From: Verticillium longisporum
Taxonomy: Eukaryota > Ascomycota > Sordariomycetes > Glomerellales > Plectosphaerellaceae
Length of the DNA stretch: 64,000 bases
NCBI GenBank assembly: GCA_019188255.1
Contig: JAETXT010000007.1
Location: forward strand, 2,976,001 to 3,040,000
Reading direction: 5' to 3'
Shown one piece after another: positions 45,690 through 56,587 of this stretch; position 1 is the stretch's first letter, and each line of letters opens with the position of its first letter. The notes under the pieces were generated by a model. It made no database searches. It saw only the letters and a list, made by a program, of their open reading frames with translations, and was not told the DNA's origin. The position numbers and the translations under genes are program-made.

Positions 45690-46190
45690 TATTCCTTCTT
45701 ATCTTTTCATTCTTTAAAAAGAGTGCTGTATAAAATTACTAATAATAATTATTAGAATAATAAATAAAGCAAAGGATTCTGTTAATTCATGGAAAAACCA
45801 TAATTTCACAACATTAACTGAAAACAGCCGTGCAACACCTGTATTACATTGAAATGTAATACGCAAATCGTGGTAAGGTTTTTCGTGGATCATCGGCATC
45901 TTGTTCGAGTTCTGAATTAGAATTTTCAGAAGAATAATCATTTTCAGAATTATTTTTATCAGAGTTACTATTTATTAGAATTAAAGAAGGTAAAGGTAAA
46001 ATGTCAAATAAAAATAAAAAATTATTTTTTATATATAATTTTACCTTATTAGAATATCTATAATATTTAAATATTAAATATTTAAAAAATATTCTTTACT
46101 AAACATTTAAATTCTAATACTCTTTTAATTAAGAACCTCAATAATGTACTGAAACGTATAAAAATAATCAAACAACGTCTACAAAATGTC
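45690..46190. repeat. AT-rich island
   Basis: About 500 bp of strongly AT-biased sequence, with runs such as ATTATTTTTTATATATAATTT, set in otherwise GC-balanced DNA. No coding content is visible. It resembles the AT-rich remnants left in fungal genomes by repeat-induced point mutation of old transposons, but no transposon motif can be read in it. Confidence 0.65.
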
Positions 46191-48228
46191 AGTATAAGAT
46201 TCCAGTACTATTACGCCAAGGAGACCCGAGGCCTGACCAAGGGCCCATGTTTGACGAGACTCCAAGCCACTGACAGGGCACGCCGATGTCGTTGGAAGTG
46301 ACCGATGATGGCATCCTCAACCTGAAAATAAACGAGGCATACACGTCAAGAGGAATGTTGATGTGATGGCTGCTCAGCTGAGGCCTTGCCTCTTGTGATG
46401 GGCTGTCAGCATGCATCCCCTCACCGCCAAACACCTACGTGACGATGCTCGCCTCCGGCTCATACCTCGACGCTGTTCCAAGCTTCGCCGAGGAAGTGTC
46501 GATCATGATCGGTTCCGACCCTAGCATTCCCACGCAGTGACGGCTACAGTCTGGCTCGAAGTCCGCAGGGTGGGTTGACAATTTGCGAATGCTGACATAC
46601 AGGAGCGACGCTGTCAGCAATGCGCCGCCTCGGTGATTATGGATAGCGCATTGGCACCAGCCATGCGAGCCGAACCCACATTTGTTGGAGGGGGCGAGGT
46701 GAACTCGGTCAGATGCTGCGTCGGGGCTTTGTTCTTCTGCATGGGGCGACCAGACATCCAGGCAAGCAGCCACAATACATGCAAGCGAACCAGCGGCCGG
46801 GACGCCGAACAGCGCGCGGGAGCGTGTCACAACGGGCGTCAAGCAGGGCGAGGATTTAGGGTAGCTGCAGGTCTCGGCCGAAGCAGCGAAGGGGTGTGAT
46901 GAGTTGTACCCTGGTGCTCATTACGCATTGATGCGAATGCCGGCCGGCCGGTGCTGTGGTCCCTCGTATTGCATCGCTTCCTGTCCGGCATTCAACAAGA
47001 GGCTGCTGGCTTGGCCAGCTTGTTTCTTCGACCCCTGCTCTAGAAATAGCGCTGAGATGTAGGCTCCTTGGCGTGTAAGCTGGGATTCTTTTGCCCATAG
47101 ATGCTAGAAAGCGGACGATCGGCATGGAGATTGAAAATGTCAACGGCGGTGGTTTGTGCGGCTTACAATGGCGAATCTTAAGGGGAGAGGCGGCATCGCA
47201 AGGTATTCATGGTGGTATGATGAAAAACACGAATTGTCACAGCTGTCGAGGGTGGCACGAGAAATGGAGTCTGAGAGCAGACGGCGGGGGAGTCATAGGC
47301 GGGCGGCTCTGCTGAAGCACTGTGCCAGGCTTTAAATTTAGTGGGCACTCAGTGCCTCCCCAGGCGTGTAGGCACCTAGCTTGCCTCAGACACGCAAGCC
47401 GAGGTGCCTTGAGCGCGTACCTGGGACCTAAACAGACACACCTGACCGACGTTCAAGGGGAGGCCAGGGCAGGGACGACCCTATCATTAGTGAGGTAGTC
47501 AGTCGCGTCCAACACCACATCTGTCCTCGAATGCGACGTGGGAGGTGACCAACTTCTCTTCTCCATCGAACCCGATCGATTGACGCCATTCGAAAGACGC
47601 CACGCTTCTTCTGCTGTGCTATTGTTCCCTGGTCTGCCTCTACCTCACCTTATCTTGCGATCCCTGCCTCGCCTACCTACCCGGAGCTCTGGAAGCTCGG
47701 CCAGTCGTCGGAGGATGTGTTGTGCATTTCGTTCAAGCAGCCAAGCAACATCTTGTCAAGAGCCTGATCTGAGGATCCATAAACAACAGCCCGCATATGG
47801 GCCACTTGATTCTTAGGGCAGGTGAGAAACTGCGCTTACCTACCTAGTTTGCAATCCTGGCACTGATGGTGATGCTCCTGGTAGGACAACAGCGACCAAC
47901 AACTTCTCGTTTGGACCATGGACGTCATGACAATCTAGCATCTCGGACTACCGGACATCCCCCCTTCGCCCACACCTCCTCTCCTCATACCCCAACACAC
48001 CTTTGCTTCCGTATTGGGAGAGCACCAGCCGCCCGGATCGGAATTCCAATGCGCCTCAAGGCACACACAGCGTCCTAACGGCCTGCTGTGCCCTTCGCAT
48101 CCCAGCTTCTGCCAGACTGCTCCCGGTTCGTCGTTCCACACACCAAGCTGAGGCCCTGCAGAGTCATCTTTTGACTTGGGCGTCTGATTTGCTGACTGGA
48201 AGACTTCCGACAACCTGCTGGTAGCCAC

Positions 48229-48474
48229 ATGGACTATTGGAAGACCATTCTAGCCCTGTGGTGGCTGCTGCTGCTCATCTCCGCCGCCAGTGTCTTGTTC
48301 AACCTCGCCGACCAACCCGAGTCGCCAAAGTCTATCAACGCCCATCGGATCCTTGGCTTTCAGATGCAGAGCGTCCCTGAAAGCCCTCTCTCGCCTTTGA
48401 ACACACCCCGGATACCACAACGGACAATGCGGCCTGGGCGGGGCCGGGCATATCCTGCGCTCCTCCTGCTTTGA
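48229..48474 (+). CDS. possible small membrane-anchored protein (weak)
   Basis: An 81-codon open frame starting ATG at 48229 with a convincing hydrophobic segment (residues ~6-26, ILALWWLLLLISAASVLFNL), followed by a Pro/Ser-rich tail. It could be a secreted or membrane micro-protein. There is no recognised family and no other evidence, so it may be chance. Confidence 0.2.
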   Translation: MDYWKTILALWWLLLLISAASVLFNLADQPESPKSINAHRILGFQMQSVPESPLSPLNTPRIPQRTMRPGRGRAYPALLLL

Positions 48475-49165
48475 TGTAGAAGCTTGGTCACATATTCGGT
48501 TAACACATCCACCCCCTTTCGGTCTGTCATGCGGGACAGCAAAAGCGTATCCATGTTCTGCTGCTCTAGATCGCCAACAGGCCGGCCTGTCAAGGGATGC
48601 CCGACGACATGTCCATCTCTGAAGCCTCCAGCCTGAGCATGCCTTACCCACCCTTCAGCAACGGGCCAAGATACAGCTGACTGCAGGGAAGCTTCTACAT
48701 ATCTCACTCCCAAGTTCTTGGTGGCGTAGTCCGGCTCTGCAGCATTCTTTGCCTCAAGTAAGCACAGGTAGATAGGGTGCGGTCCAGATTCACAGCAATC
48801 CGTACCACGTCATCTCTGTGCGCCAAACCGTCTCCAGACCCATGCCTTAGTTGACATTCGATATTTCTTTCCCCTTGCTCTGGCTCGAAGCGCTAGCCAT
48901 AGTCCGAAGTTGGCATTGGACGCGTGCCTGGGCCAGTTTGCTGGCCAGCACCGCCCGCGCCACTCGGGCACAATGTAGCTACCGCATTTAAAGTCCTCTG
49001 CATGCCCTCTCCGAGTGTGCACGAAACCAAACCTCTATCACTGAGCAGTCTTCTTTACCAAGCCTGTCCTTTCGTGTCACTCCGCAGCTGTCGTTCTTGG
49101 TTGATTTCACCCGGACCTTTCGGATAGTCTCCGCTTAAGGAAGCGACCTTCGTTCAACAGAGGAC

Positions 49166-51143
49166 ATGCTCTTCTCGCGTTTCCTCACTTTAGCCACAGC
49201 CGGGGTAGGCACGATTGTGTCTGCCAGAGTCGTTACCTACAAATGGACGGTGGACTGGGTGACTGCTGCGCCGGATGGCTTCTCTCGGTCTGTCATTGGC
49301 ATCAATGGTCAGTGGCCATGCCCGACGATTGAGGCCTCGGTGGGTGACACTGTTGTGGTTGAGCCCACCAACAACCTGGGCAACCAGACCACCGGCATCC
49401 ATTTTCACGGTATCAACCAGGTCAGCACCAATTTCATGGATGGGCCCAGCATGGTCACACAGTGTCCGCTACCGCCAGGATCAACCATGAAATATCAATT
49501 TGAAGTTAGTGCTCTATTCTCCTACATCCTATTATTTTCTTTTCATATACTAATCCTTGGGCTTTGTAGGCTGACGTTGGCGGTACATATTGGTACCACT
49601 CCCACAACATGGGGCAATATCCGGACGGCCTGCGCGGCCCCATGATCATTCACGACCCCAATGACCCTTATGTCGGGCAGTACGATGAGGAACACATCCT
49701 CACCCTTTCGGATTGGTAAGTTCTTAGGAGCGAAAAGGTTCGATATCCTGGGCTTACATGATGGCTAGGTATCACGAGGACACCATCACCCTGGTGAGGG
49801 CTATGTTGTCCCCAAACAATACACAACACAAGCCTCCTCTCCCACAAGCCGTGCTAGTAAATGATGGTGCCGGGTCTCACTACCCCTTCGTCAAGGGCAA
49901 GACATATCGATTTCGCATCATTAACTTCGCAGCATTCGCCGGCTTCATGGTCCACTTTGACTCCCATGATATGAACGTTATCATGAATGATGGTGCATTC
50001 GTCAAGAAAAAACTGACATATCAGTTGCGCGTTGCTACTGCTCAACGTTACGATGTTCTCGTTAGTTGCATCGACCGCGACAACCGCAACTATCCCTTCC
50101 TGGTGGCACTCGACCAGAACCCGGACCACACGAATGCCGATCTCCCTCAAAGCTGGCCGCTCAACCACACAGGCCAGCTGATCATGTTTCCCGAGAAGCC
50201 TCTTCGGGAGGACATTGTTAATAAATGGCGCCCGTCTGATGACTCACATTTTGAGTCTCCGGATGGGCCTGATTCAATTTTGCCTTCTCCAGATCAGACC
50301 ATAGTCATCGACTTCACTACCTGCTTCGACAGCAATGGAATTCCTCGGTAAGAAAGTCTTCTATTCCAGATTGTGGTGAGGCGTGGCCATAAAGCTGACT
50401 TGCCTCAGGAGTTGCATCAACCAGAAGCCCTACATTGAGCAGAAGGTGCCCACGCTGTATACCGCCGTCACAACCGGCGATTTCAATACAGATCCAACTG
50501 TGTACGGTCAGGTCAATCCTTTCATTGTCTCGGCGGGCAGTATTGTGGATATTGTCGTCAACAATCATGACGTTGCAATTCATCCTTTTCATCTCCATGG
50601 ACATCACTTTCAGATTCTGAGGAGGCCGTCCTCCGGCACAGGCGACTGGCCTGGGGCGCAGCGAGCTCGTCTTAACAATAACCCTCCATACCGCGATACT
50701 GTCTCTGTCATGGGTAACTCCCACGCCGTACTCCGATACAAAGCTAACAACCCCGGCGTATACCTCTTCCACTGCCACATCGAGTGGCATGTGGAGATGG
50801 GTTTGACGGCGACCATCATCGAGGCACCGGACGTGCTGCGTGAATTGAGCATTCCTCAAGATCACCTTGAAATTTGCAAGTCAGAAGGAATCCCCACAAG
50901 TGGCAATGCTGGCGGAAACAGCGAGGACCCTTTGGACACCTCCAACTTCAATTCCGTACCGCCACTTGTGTATAATGGGTACGTATCAGACTCTCTACCC
51001 TCGATGCCCTGTCAATCAGAGATAGATCTGAGTGACCACCGATGCTGATACTATCTGTCCACAGAGCTCTTTGGCCAATTCCTGGTCAGACTCGGCCGCT
51101 TCTGAAGGCTATACGAGCTGCCCGAGTGCGAGCGCGAGCGTGA
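49166..51143 (+). CDS. multicopper oxidase, ascomycete Fet3/Abr1-type (laccase/ferroxidase-like)
   Basis: The exons 49166-49504, 49570-49715, 49769-50347, 50409-50978 and 51065-51143 encode 570 residues. These secreted enzymes oxidise phenols or Fe(II) with four coppers and reduce O2 to water. A signal peptide is visible ([20 protein letters not shown]). All four copper-ligand motifs are present: GIHFHG (HxH), WYHSH (HxH), HPFHLHGH (HxxHxH) and HCHIEWH with the type-1 Cys, the latter spaced as in Fet3 with Leu at the axial position. Start [11 protein letters not shown] and [15 protein letters not shown] are typical of Fet3/Abr1 proteins. There is no C-terminal membrane helix, so it is likely soluble and extracellular or cell-wall bound rather than an iron-uptake Fet3. 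The last small exon is the least certain. It lies 5.4 kb upstream of the pigment-type polyketide synthase, suggesting polymerisation of its product. Confidence 0.88.
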
Positions 51144-53736
51144 GCGCAACAACGAGGTTGAAACTCAGGCCGAGATGATATCGCTGATATGTACCACGAT
51201 TACCATATCAGGCGTCGGTTACTCTTTTCTCTGATTGCCCGGAAAATTCGTTGGCAATGCTCACTGCCCACACAAGATATGATGACACGGCATTGCGTAG
51301 CACGGGCTTGGCTCTCTGTATGTGACCTCCAGGCGAGTGGTGGTGCCTTTTTTGCTCGTTTCCTTGCGTTTCATAAGTACGTTTTCCACCTCTAGCATGT
51401 AACCAGCGGGAGGATATACTTAATCATTTCCGAAATACTCTTCTTTCGGGTCAATGATTTTACACCTTGAATCATCGTGATGATCAAGTACCTACGCAGT
51501 GCCGACCAAGATAACATTGTTTGATGCTACGCTCTCAAGCGGCAGTGATCTCCTTTTGTCAGCGATCAATTTGTGGTATCAGTTGGGTGAGAACTCATAC
51601 CGTCTTCCATGTTAAGATGATCATGTGCCATGTAATGTGTGATATTGAATCAGGTCCAAGCCAAATCATGTCTCTATATTGTGAGCCTACCTTAATGTGA
51701 TGTAAATCTTGAGGCCTAGATCTAGTGAGCATTTCAACCACTTAGGGGGTTGACATTGGGGTTTCACCCGTATATATGGAGTGAAGAGAAATGTGGGCCG
51801 TTCGCGGGCTTTCTTCCCAGCACCTATCCGTGTGGACTAAGTTCCGTCATCAGCATGTTGATAATTCTACCGCATCGAACCATCTCAGGTCAAGGATCAG
51901 TCCACAGAGGGCAACTTGGAAGCGTTGTGAGACTTACTAACAATCAAAGTACTTGCCAGACATGCCCAACAGGTTCTGTAACATGACGAGGACGACTCTA
52001 AACAAGTAGATTAGCTTGTCTGCATCTGGTGAAGCACGAGCCCGACAGTGGCACAGAAGAAATACCCAGATGATAAGATGAATCTCTGCAGGGCATGGAA
52101 TCAAAGTGTTGAAGGAGACTGTAGCACGCATAGATATCAGCTTTGTACAAATTCAGAATTCGGACAAGACATACTTCGGAGCATGGTCTCCATTATGCAG
52201 TGGCAGATTACCACGAATGACGCACAAGAAAAGACTGACGCGAGTTGAGCAACGTCGAGTGTAATGGCGAAGCGGGAAAAGGAGAGCCAAGCCTGGGTAA
52301 TATACACATCTCCACGGCAAAAATCGGAAGCAACCCCCGATCCCGTCCTAAATCGACGCGCGTGCCTTGCTTCCTGCAACAGCTATCTATCCCAGCTCTG
52401 TGGTCTGGCACTGTGATACATTCACTTCGCGGGCACTATCTTCTCCCCCTCTCTTTGATAAGGTTGACGAATGAACGGCCTGCAGGTTCCGTAGAATTCA
52501 AGAAACTCAGGATGGGTCGACTGGTCCAGGCTGAATGGCGCAGACAACACCAACTCCGCAGATTACCATCCGCTTGCTTCTGAGGTGCGCCACGCAACGG
52601 AACACAGAACCGACTGGATGAATCTCCCGTACCTAGGATTCAATAAGACCGGATAGAGATGTGTTGCCTAGCTACCAAGCCATGCAGGGGTGTGCCTGTG
52701 ATGCGTACATTGTACCGCGGAACAGCAAAGAGCGCGCCGGAACGGGCTTCGGACGCTACGATAGGCAGTCTGCTATTGTATATTTGTTTCAAGACATGCA
52801 GCAGAAGCGTAGGCTGGTGATGTTTGGAAGTGAGTATGACGCCTTTCTATGGCCGTGATGATGATGCTTTCCGGAGTCAGCAACGCCACCACAGAGATCA
52901 ATGGCAGAAGAAAAGCGCTTAGCGCAGGTCTAGGATTCCTTGTTTCTATTCGTGGCTCGAAAGTGAGGTCTACGTTCTGTGATAGGCATCAAAATGGTTA
53001 GGGTGGCAATAGCCAACGTCAAAAGCAAAGCGTGGGTTGACAAGAGCCACCACATCAACTACGCGGTTGCTATCAAAGCAGCAGCACAACAGCGACTTGA
53101 GACAAGGGACGGCGGGTTTTGGGAATGTCTGAGCTGAACATGCCGTGTTGCCTTGTCTATTGTCGTCAAGACTTCCGACAGGATAGAAATTCTCCGCGAG
53201 CCCGCCGCTTCAAAGCTTTCCATGGGACAGCTTCTGCAGCAGCAACGGAGATAGTTGGGGAAGCCGGCATCATCCCCGTTTCTGCGGCTTGATTCGATAT
53301 GCTACAGGTGATATGTATGATGATGAGTGTATCGAAGACAGTTTGCTGCCCGATCACGGCCATGTGCTTTATCTGCCCATGCTGTTGGGCTGGTGGCTGA
53401 CATTTATGACAGCTAGAAGGAAACGATTGCTTCGGTGATGCAGTGCCAAGAAGCAGGCTCGGTGGATGAATGGAGGGGTAATTGCAGTATCGAGGTAAGA
53501 ACAGCACCATTATTTTCGTCGGGTACAGCATGAGGATTGCCACGTACATACCCCTGGTCAAGAGACGGACGCATGTTCCGTTCGCAGCCGCCGGAGAAGC
53601 TCTTGAGCAGTTGGCCAAGCTGTTTCTTCTGCCAGCACTCAAACAACTAAAGCCCGCCCTTGCAGCCATACTATGAGGCGACCTGGTAGTCAGCTTAGCT
53701 CTGCTTCAAAACCCAAGATGGCGTCGGACGTCCGGA

Positions 53737-53847
53737 GCGGCAGGCGTGATGACAGCTCACAACAAGCAGTGCGGCAGGCGTGATGACAGCTCACGACAAG
53801 CAGTGCGGCAGGCGTGATGACAGCTCACAACAAGCAGTGCGGCAGGC
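53737..53847. repeat. 34-bp minisatellite, 3.3 copies
   Basis: The unit, starting GCGGCAGGCGTGATGACAGC, occurs at 53737-53770, 53771-53804 and 53805-53838, with a partial copy from 53839. The copies differ by one base (A/G near the middle of the second copy). It lies in noncoding DNA. Confidence 0.95.
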
Positions 53848-54761
53848 AAAGTCGGCGCGTATGACTGATCAATGTGTGCAAAGTGTCAGCCTGGCTAAGA
53901 ACAAGTACTCCGTCCTGACACCATAGATCCCTGTCAGACCGGTTGCGCCCACATCCTTCTGGATACTCCTGAGCTTCTGCGGCCTGATGATAGGCCGTCA
54001 TTCAAGCTACGAGTTGACAAGGAACATTTCCGAGCCATGAGCTGACGGTTCTGCATGGGGGCTGGCCCTGGCAAACAATGCAGGTCAGTCGCTACCAGAG
54101 CCACATCAGAGTGAGCGCGGGAAAGCAGGCTGCAACTTGCCATTTGTGTGTCGCTGGGACAGATAGGAGGTTGACTTTACCGAAGTCGAGGTCTCGGTGA
54201 GCCGCACTGACGATGGTGGCGCGTGGCTTGCACCTCGGGAGTTCGACCGCCAGTCAATCCGCACAAGTGCCGATTAGCGCGCTTCTAAGTCCCGACAAAC
54301 CATTCAAACGGCGAATTGGCCATGTTGGAACGACATTCGTTTGGACGAGCAAAGCGACCTAGGTACCCATGGGATCTAGCAAACAGATGGCACCAGTGCC
54401 TGAGACGGAGCTCGACCTGGAAGTGGAGCGTCGAAGCCGTTTCTTTGAGGCCTTCATTTTGCGTTTAAAGCCGGCGTAGGTGCTCGTTCCTCACATGCTA
54501 CTCTCAGATACGCTTGGCCGCCGACCTTAGACACTGCCTGATATGGGCTTTGTTGTTGTGGTGTCTTGGTACGACGTTGCGATGCAAGTTGACCGCTAGA
54601 CTTGACGCACTGATTTGACGCACCCGGGGATCGGACGCATGGCGAGGAGAAGAAAGACCATTTCAGCTGAGATCAGAGCCGCAAAGCCTTAGCATCATGG
54701 CACAGCAGTCGATAGTTCGGCGAGAAGGTTCGGCGGAGGTTCGACGTGTTCCGAGGCTGCT

Positions 54762-54800
54762 GACCTACCTAAGTGCCTACCTAGGTAGGTAGGCAGGCAG
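54762..54800. repeat. ACCTAGGT/CTAGGTAGG tetranucleotide palindrome cluster
   Basis: ACCTACCTAAGTGCCTACC is followed by TAGGTAGGTAGGCAGGCAGG, forming an inverted, stuttered repeat able to fold into a hairpin. Related elements recur in other intergenic regions of the window. Confidence 0.8.
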
Positions 54801-56498
54801 GTGGAGTGGGCATGAGAGTCCTGGATTCCGAGGGCGAGGGCGGAATGGGGCGACTGAAGGCGCATTCCGCTGAGTGTTCATGTCGTCAGATATCTCCAGG
54901 CTGTGAGGAATACAAAGGGTTCGAAGAAACTAGATTCGGCACATGCAACCAGTTGCTTAGGTATGGTACATGTCGTTGGATGGTGTTGGATGGGGTGGAT
55001 GCACAGCACTGTTGGCAGCCACAAGGCCAAGGCAGATCAAGAAAGAACTGTCCCCTTTTTGGTGCGAGCAACGGACTGTGGGAGGCCGGAACAATCCGCC
55101 ATTCGCTGGAACGCGACAGTTCGTGGCCATAGAGGTCGTGATTGGCCGACGGGATGGCCGACGGGATGCACCTTCCGTCCAATGTTACGGCGTCGTGAGC
55201 CACGAGTTCCACGGGTCGCGACTTCACAGCAACTCTGTCATTGTAGGGCCCCATCTCTGGCCGCCAGAGTACGACTGTCCGTCTTCCACAAGATATGGCG
55301 CAGCTGGGTTTCTCCCCCCCCCCCATCTCAAATCGCGCTGAAGCACTGCTGCCACGTTTCTGCCAATTCCCAAGGCTTCTTTCTTCCCGAGAGAGCCGCC
55401 GGCGGCGGCGGCCGGAACAGCAAGGGCCACCATCTCACCCTGACCTTCTCTCCGTGGCCCAAGCACCTTGGGGATGTCCGTCGGACCAAATGCTCGACCA
55501 CCTGTTTCTCTCCACGACCCACCAATTCCCACGGACTTGGCTCGAAAAAACAGACAGGATCTGCTCTGCTCCCCTTCCTTCACTGATGGCACGCGGTTTC
55601 GTCCGAGCTCTCCTGGATCATCTTTCGACTGCTGCTGCCAAATTATTACCGTCTGGCTCGTGTTGCCTCGCACCGTCCGCCGCCGCCCCTTCCATCCGGT
55701 AAGGTAGCCCGGCACGAGGACCTCTGCAGTCTGCACTTTCTGGATCTTGCTTGTCTCACACAACGGATTCCGACAGTGCATGCAGCCGCTCGACAGGGTG
55801 ATCAATCAGCCTTGGCCGTACAGGTTTCAGGGCCAGGGCTGACGGCCTGCTATCGTCGTCGAGGGCCATGGCCGAGCTCCGTCAAGCACGCACTTCTGGT
55901 ACCAGTGCGCGTGCGCTCGTGACGTCGCCCATGTCTGAGCTACCACCAAACTCGCGATCTAGAGCCTATTAATCTATCCGATCACGTCATGGACCTCTTG
56001 CTACGCCTGGCAATTCGCACAAACTGATCGCACTACGGGACGGCCAGGGCTTGGGTACACTGTCAGATGAAGCCTAATCGGCTGCCTGTCTGTCCACCTG
56101 TCCGTCAGTCCGCCTGCTTACCTTGGACTCCTGATCCTATCGTCCCTCATAGAGGCGCTAGGTGGCGCAAACGCCAACTACCCAAGCCAACGGCTCCGTC
56201 CAGAAGAGGCAACCTATTGTCGTTCTCCCACACGCTTCGGTGACCGACGCTTTTCAGGGCCGGTCTCACAGGAGTCTATTCTCTCCTTGACTGGGTGGGA
56301 CCAAGAGGAGTGTGCAATTATGACCGGCAATTTGACCCTTGGCCCTGTCTTACTTGACCTGGGGGCGGCTCATCCATCAAATGGATCCGGTTCGTGGAGG
56401 GTAGCTATCAGTATGGTGACGTGACGACTTGAGATGAATTATTTTCGGTCAATGAGCCTGACAGGGGGGTCCAGGCACGCTGAGCCTCTCTGCCCTTG

Positions 56499-56507
56499 AT
56501 ATAAATT
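56499..56507 (+). promoter_or_regulatory. TATA-like box of the polyketide synthase gene
   Basis: GATATAAAT lies about 80 bp before the ATG at 56588, in the position expected for a core promoter of a strongly regulated fungal gene. Confidence 0.45.
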
Positions 56508-56587
56508 TGTCTGCCATCCCTATGGTAGATCCCTGTGCCTGATACCACTCAGTTCAACCAAGGCATCTCTGGTGACCAATCCACACA

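Larger units (their letters stand above)
44481..49165. other. gene-poor 4.7-kb region
   Basis: No recognisable gene. It contains the AT-rich island at about 45690-46190, several TACCTA/TAGGTA elements (45164-45178, 47358-47440, 47837-47846) and many short open frames on all frames. One small hydrophobic open frame at 48229-48474 is listed separately. Confidence 0.5.
51144..56587. other. gene-poor 5.4-kb region between oxidase and polyketide synthase
   Basis: No gene with recognisable content. Three long overlapping open frames at 54.9-55.8 kb on opposite strands look like chance in GC-rich DNA. Present are the 34-bp minisatellite (53737-53847), TACCTAGGTA-type palindromes (54357-54367 and 54762-54800), and a C run at 55315-55324. 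I looked for an EthD-like, regulator or hydrolase gene and found none. Confidence 0.5.

Noticed and set aside
46435..46842. 135-codon minus-strand open frame
   Set aside because: No domain, Ser/Cys/His-rich mixture and no supporting splice or start context.
49166..51143. Fet3 iron-uptake ferroxidase with Ftr1 partner
   Set aside because: No C-terminal membrane helix and no Ftr1-like permease nearby; a soluble Abr1-type oxidase fits better.
53166..53669. 167-codon minus-strand open frame
   Set aside because: No domain, overlaps plus-strand frames, and low-complexity content; no splice context.
54886..55805. Three long overlapping open frames (up to 227 codons) on both strands
   Set aside because: They overlap each other on opposite strands, have no recognisable domain, and odd Cys/Trp/Pro-rich composition; GC-rich noncoding DNA explains them.
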